Positions 62,638 through 64,000 of a stretch of DNA of 64,000 bases are shown here, piece after piece. Position 1 is the first letter of the stretch. Every line of letters begins with the position of its first letter. Below the pieces are notes generated by a model. The model had not been told where the DNA came from. It did not search any database and saw nothing but the letters and a program-made list of their open reading frames with translations. Origin of the DNA: Fructilactobacillus ixorae. Lineage in GTDB: Bacteria; Bacillota; Bacilli; Lactobacillales; Lactobacillaceae. The stretch spans positions 124,001 through 188,000 of the forward strand of contig NZ_CP097478.1 of the NCBI RefSeq assembly GCF_024029915.1. The letters run 5' to 3'. A program made the position numbers and the translations under genes.

Positions 62638-63463
62638 CGCAAAGCAGCCAAGTCCCGCGGAGTTACAAAAACGCATGGAACAAATTCCAGACGTGTGGAC
62701 GAAGTGTCCCATTTGTGGGGAAATGATTTATAAGAAACACTTGGATCAATTCAAGGAGTGTCCTAACTGTCATTACGGGTTCCGGTTAGGGGCGCAAGCG
62801 CGAATTGCGTTACTGTGTGATGATTTTCAACCGGTTAACGACCAGTTACAGGCGCCCAGTAAATTTCAAGATCCAAAATACCAACAAAAATTACAGCAAG
62901 CCCGCGCCACAACGAAACTAAATGAAGCGGTCTTAACTGGAACGGGCACGATTGCGGGGCAGCGCGCGGCAATCGGAGTGATGGACTGGCGGTTCATCAT
63001 GGGGAGCCTCGGCACCACGACTGGGGAGTTACTCGCCCGGCTCTTTGAATTAGCAACGAAGGATAACCTCCCGGTGGTGATTTTTACCGCCTCGGGGGGC
63101 GCCCGCATGCAGGAGGGAATTGAATCCTTGATGCAGATGGCGAAGGTCTCAGAAGCGGTCGCTGAACACAGTCGGGCCGGCTTGGTCTACATTAGTTACC
63201 TCTGTGATCCGACAACTGGGGGCGTGACCGCTAGTTTTGCGATGGAAGGGGATTTGCTCCTGGCAGAACCGCATGCCTTAATTGGGTTTGCGGGTCGGCG
63301 AGTTATTGAACATACAATTCAACAAATCCCTCCCCGAGACTTTCAACGAGCAGAAACATTGTTAAAGCACGGCTTCTTAGATGCCATCGTGCCCCGGCGG
63401 GAAATGGTAACAACGCTCGGACAAATTTTAGCGATTCACGAAGGTGGTGATTGGCGTGGCTAA
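62624..63463 (+). CDS. accD: Acetyl-CoA carboxylase carboxyltransferase beta subunit
   Basis: 279 residues. A four-Cys zinc ribbon 'CPICGEMIYKKHLDQFKEC' continuing CPNCH lies near residue 28; the crotonase-fold part has 'FTASGGARMQEGIESLMQM' and 'AEPHALIGFAGRRVIE'. With AccA it transfers the carboxyl group from biotin to acetyl-CoA. Start overlaps accC, stop overlaps accA, so the three subunits are coupled. Confidence 0.95.
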   Translation: MEQNNAKQPSPAELQKRMEQIPDVWTKCPICGEMIYKKHLDQFKECPNCHYGFRLGAQARIALLCDDFQPVNDQLQAPSKFQDPKYQQKLQQARATTKLNEAVLTGTGTIAGQRAAIGVMDWRFIMGSLGTTTGELLARLFELATKDNLPVVIFTASGGARMQEGIESLMQMAKVSEAVAEHSRAGLVYISYLCDPTTGGVTASFAMEGDLLLAEPHALIGFAGRRVIEHTIQQIPPRDFQRAETLLKHGFLDAIVPRREMVTTLGQILAIHEGGDWRG

Positions 63464-64000
63464 GACAACAGCCTTTGACCGGGTGTTACAGGCTCGGTCA
63501 CAGGATAAAATTAGTATCCGGGATCTCGTCGCTGGACTCACGGATAATTTTTTGGAGTTACACGGTGATCGCGCCTATGGTGATGATCCGGCCGTCTACG
63601 GCGGGATTGGCCAACTGCAGGGTCGTCCGGTTACCATCGTGGGGATTCGGAAGGGTGATGACCAAAAGAGTGCCGCTGACGTCCACTTTGGTTCTGCGGA
63701 ACCAGACGGCTATCTCAAGGCGCTCCGTCTGATGAAGCAGGCGGAAAAATTTCACCGCCCGATCATCACGTTGGTGAACACCCCCGGAGCCTATCCCGAT
63801 GTGGAAGCTGAATACCACGGGCAGGGCTACCTGATTTCGCAACTAATCCTGCAGGGGATGCAGCTGCGGGTGCCCTACGTTTCAATCATTGTCGGCGAAG
63901 GGGGTAGTGGGGGCGCCCTTGCCCTCGCGGTAGGAGATACCGTGTGGGCGTTTGAAGAAAGTATTTATTCGGTCTTATCGCCGGAAGGTTACGCCACGAT
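63456..64000 (+). CDS. accA: Acetyl-CoA carboxylase carboxyltransferase alpha subunit, 3' truncated
   Basis: The frame starts with GTG at 63456, overlapping the accD stop by eight bases, and is still open at the window end (181 codons visible). 'LTDNFLELHGDRAYGDD', 'RKGDDQKSAADVHFGSAEPDG' (in part), 'LVNTPGAYPDVEAE' and 'IVGEGGSGGALALAVGD' are AccA motifs including the carboxybiotin-binding glycines. It should be followed by fabI in related operons, outside the window. Confidence 0.93.
   Translation, partial: MAKTTAFDRVLQARSQDKISIRDLVAGLTDNFLELHGDRAYGDDPAVYGGIGQLQGRPVTIVGIRKGDDQKSAADVHFGSAEPDGYLKALRLMKQAEKFHRPIITLVNTPGAYPDVEAEYHGQGYLISQLILQGMQLRVPYVSIIVGEGGSGGALALAVGDTVWAFEESIYSVLSPEGYAT

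Noticed and set aside
63451..63732. Plus-strand 93-codon frame at the window end
   Set aside because: It is out of frame with accA, which starts at 63456 and shows the family motifs.

Overview
The window reads as chromosomal DNA of a lactic acid bacterium of the family Lactobacillaceae. Indications are Gram-positive style AGGAGG ribosome binding sites, TTGACA/TATAAT promoters and many intrinsic terminators, an LPATG sortase-anchored surface protein with a KxYKxGKxW-like signal peptide, two tandem D-2-hydroxyacid dehydrogenases, an exopolysaccharide cluster, and the fab-acc fatty acid operon. I do not commit to a genus. No rRNA, tRNA, CRISPR array, intact insertion sequence or prophage was seen.

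Layout. 1-7552 is the end of an exopolysaccharide cluster: flippase (cut by the window start), GT-D fold glycosyltransferase, then from its own promoter a priming phosphoglycosyl transferase followed by DUF4422, GT2, GT4, GT2 and Gtf3-like transferases. It is closed by a bidirectional terminator and a convergent acyltransferase. 8737-11690 is an operon with two D-2-hydroxyacid dehydrogenases, a nitroreductase and a small membrane protein. 11734-19733 carries two large GT-C-like membrane proteins (the second YfhO), an Ogt-like protein that has lost its catalytic cysteine, a YjeM-type permease, a DUF308 protein and a histidine phosphatase. 20033-22072 is a GbpC/Spa-type adhesin interrupted by one in-frame stop. 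22130-28037 (minus strand) holds a decayed small gene, a drug exporter, proC, a CbbX-like AAA ATPase and phosphoglucomutase. 28207-39074 is mostly transport: GNAT, galE, EamA transporter, TetR plus MMPL exporter, two more EamA transporters around an unknown small gene, a basic amino acid antiporter and an MFS carrier. 39149-40691 is pyrF-pyrE behind what looks like a PyrR-type attenuator. 40826-43978 is a large two-enzyme peptidoglycan hydrolase. 44095-49672 holds a DUF998 protein, an aldo/keto reductase, a membrane protein, a first acyl carrier protein with its phosphopantetheinyl transferase, and an MFS transporter under a strong inverted repeat. 49721-52608 is divergent purA/purB, followed by fumC, a YczE-like protein and a 56-residue small gene. 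From 55752 to the window end runs fabZ-fabH-acpP-fabD-fabG-fabF-accB-fabZ2-accC-accD-accA.

How it fits together: pgm and galE supply UDP-sugars usable by the exopolysaccharide enzymes, and the Sfp-type transferase activates both acyl carrier proteins. The observations I find most worth checking are the structured DNA just before the fab operon, which lacks the fabT gene usual in relatives; the second FabZ without the catalytic histidine; the cysteine-less Ogt; and the 18-bp-arm inverted repeat around a promoter at 48245-48293. No wholly new multi-gene system was identified.
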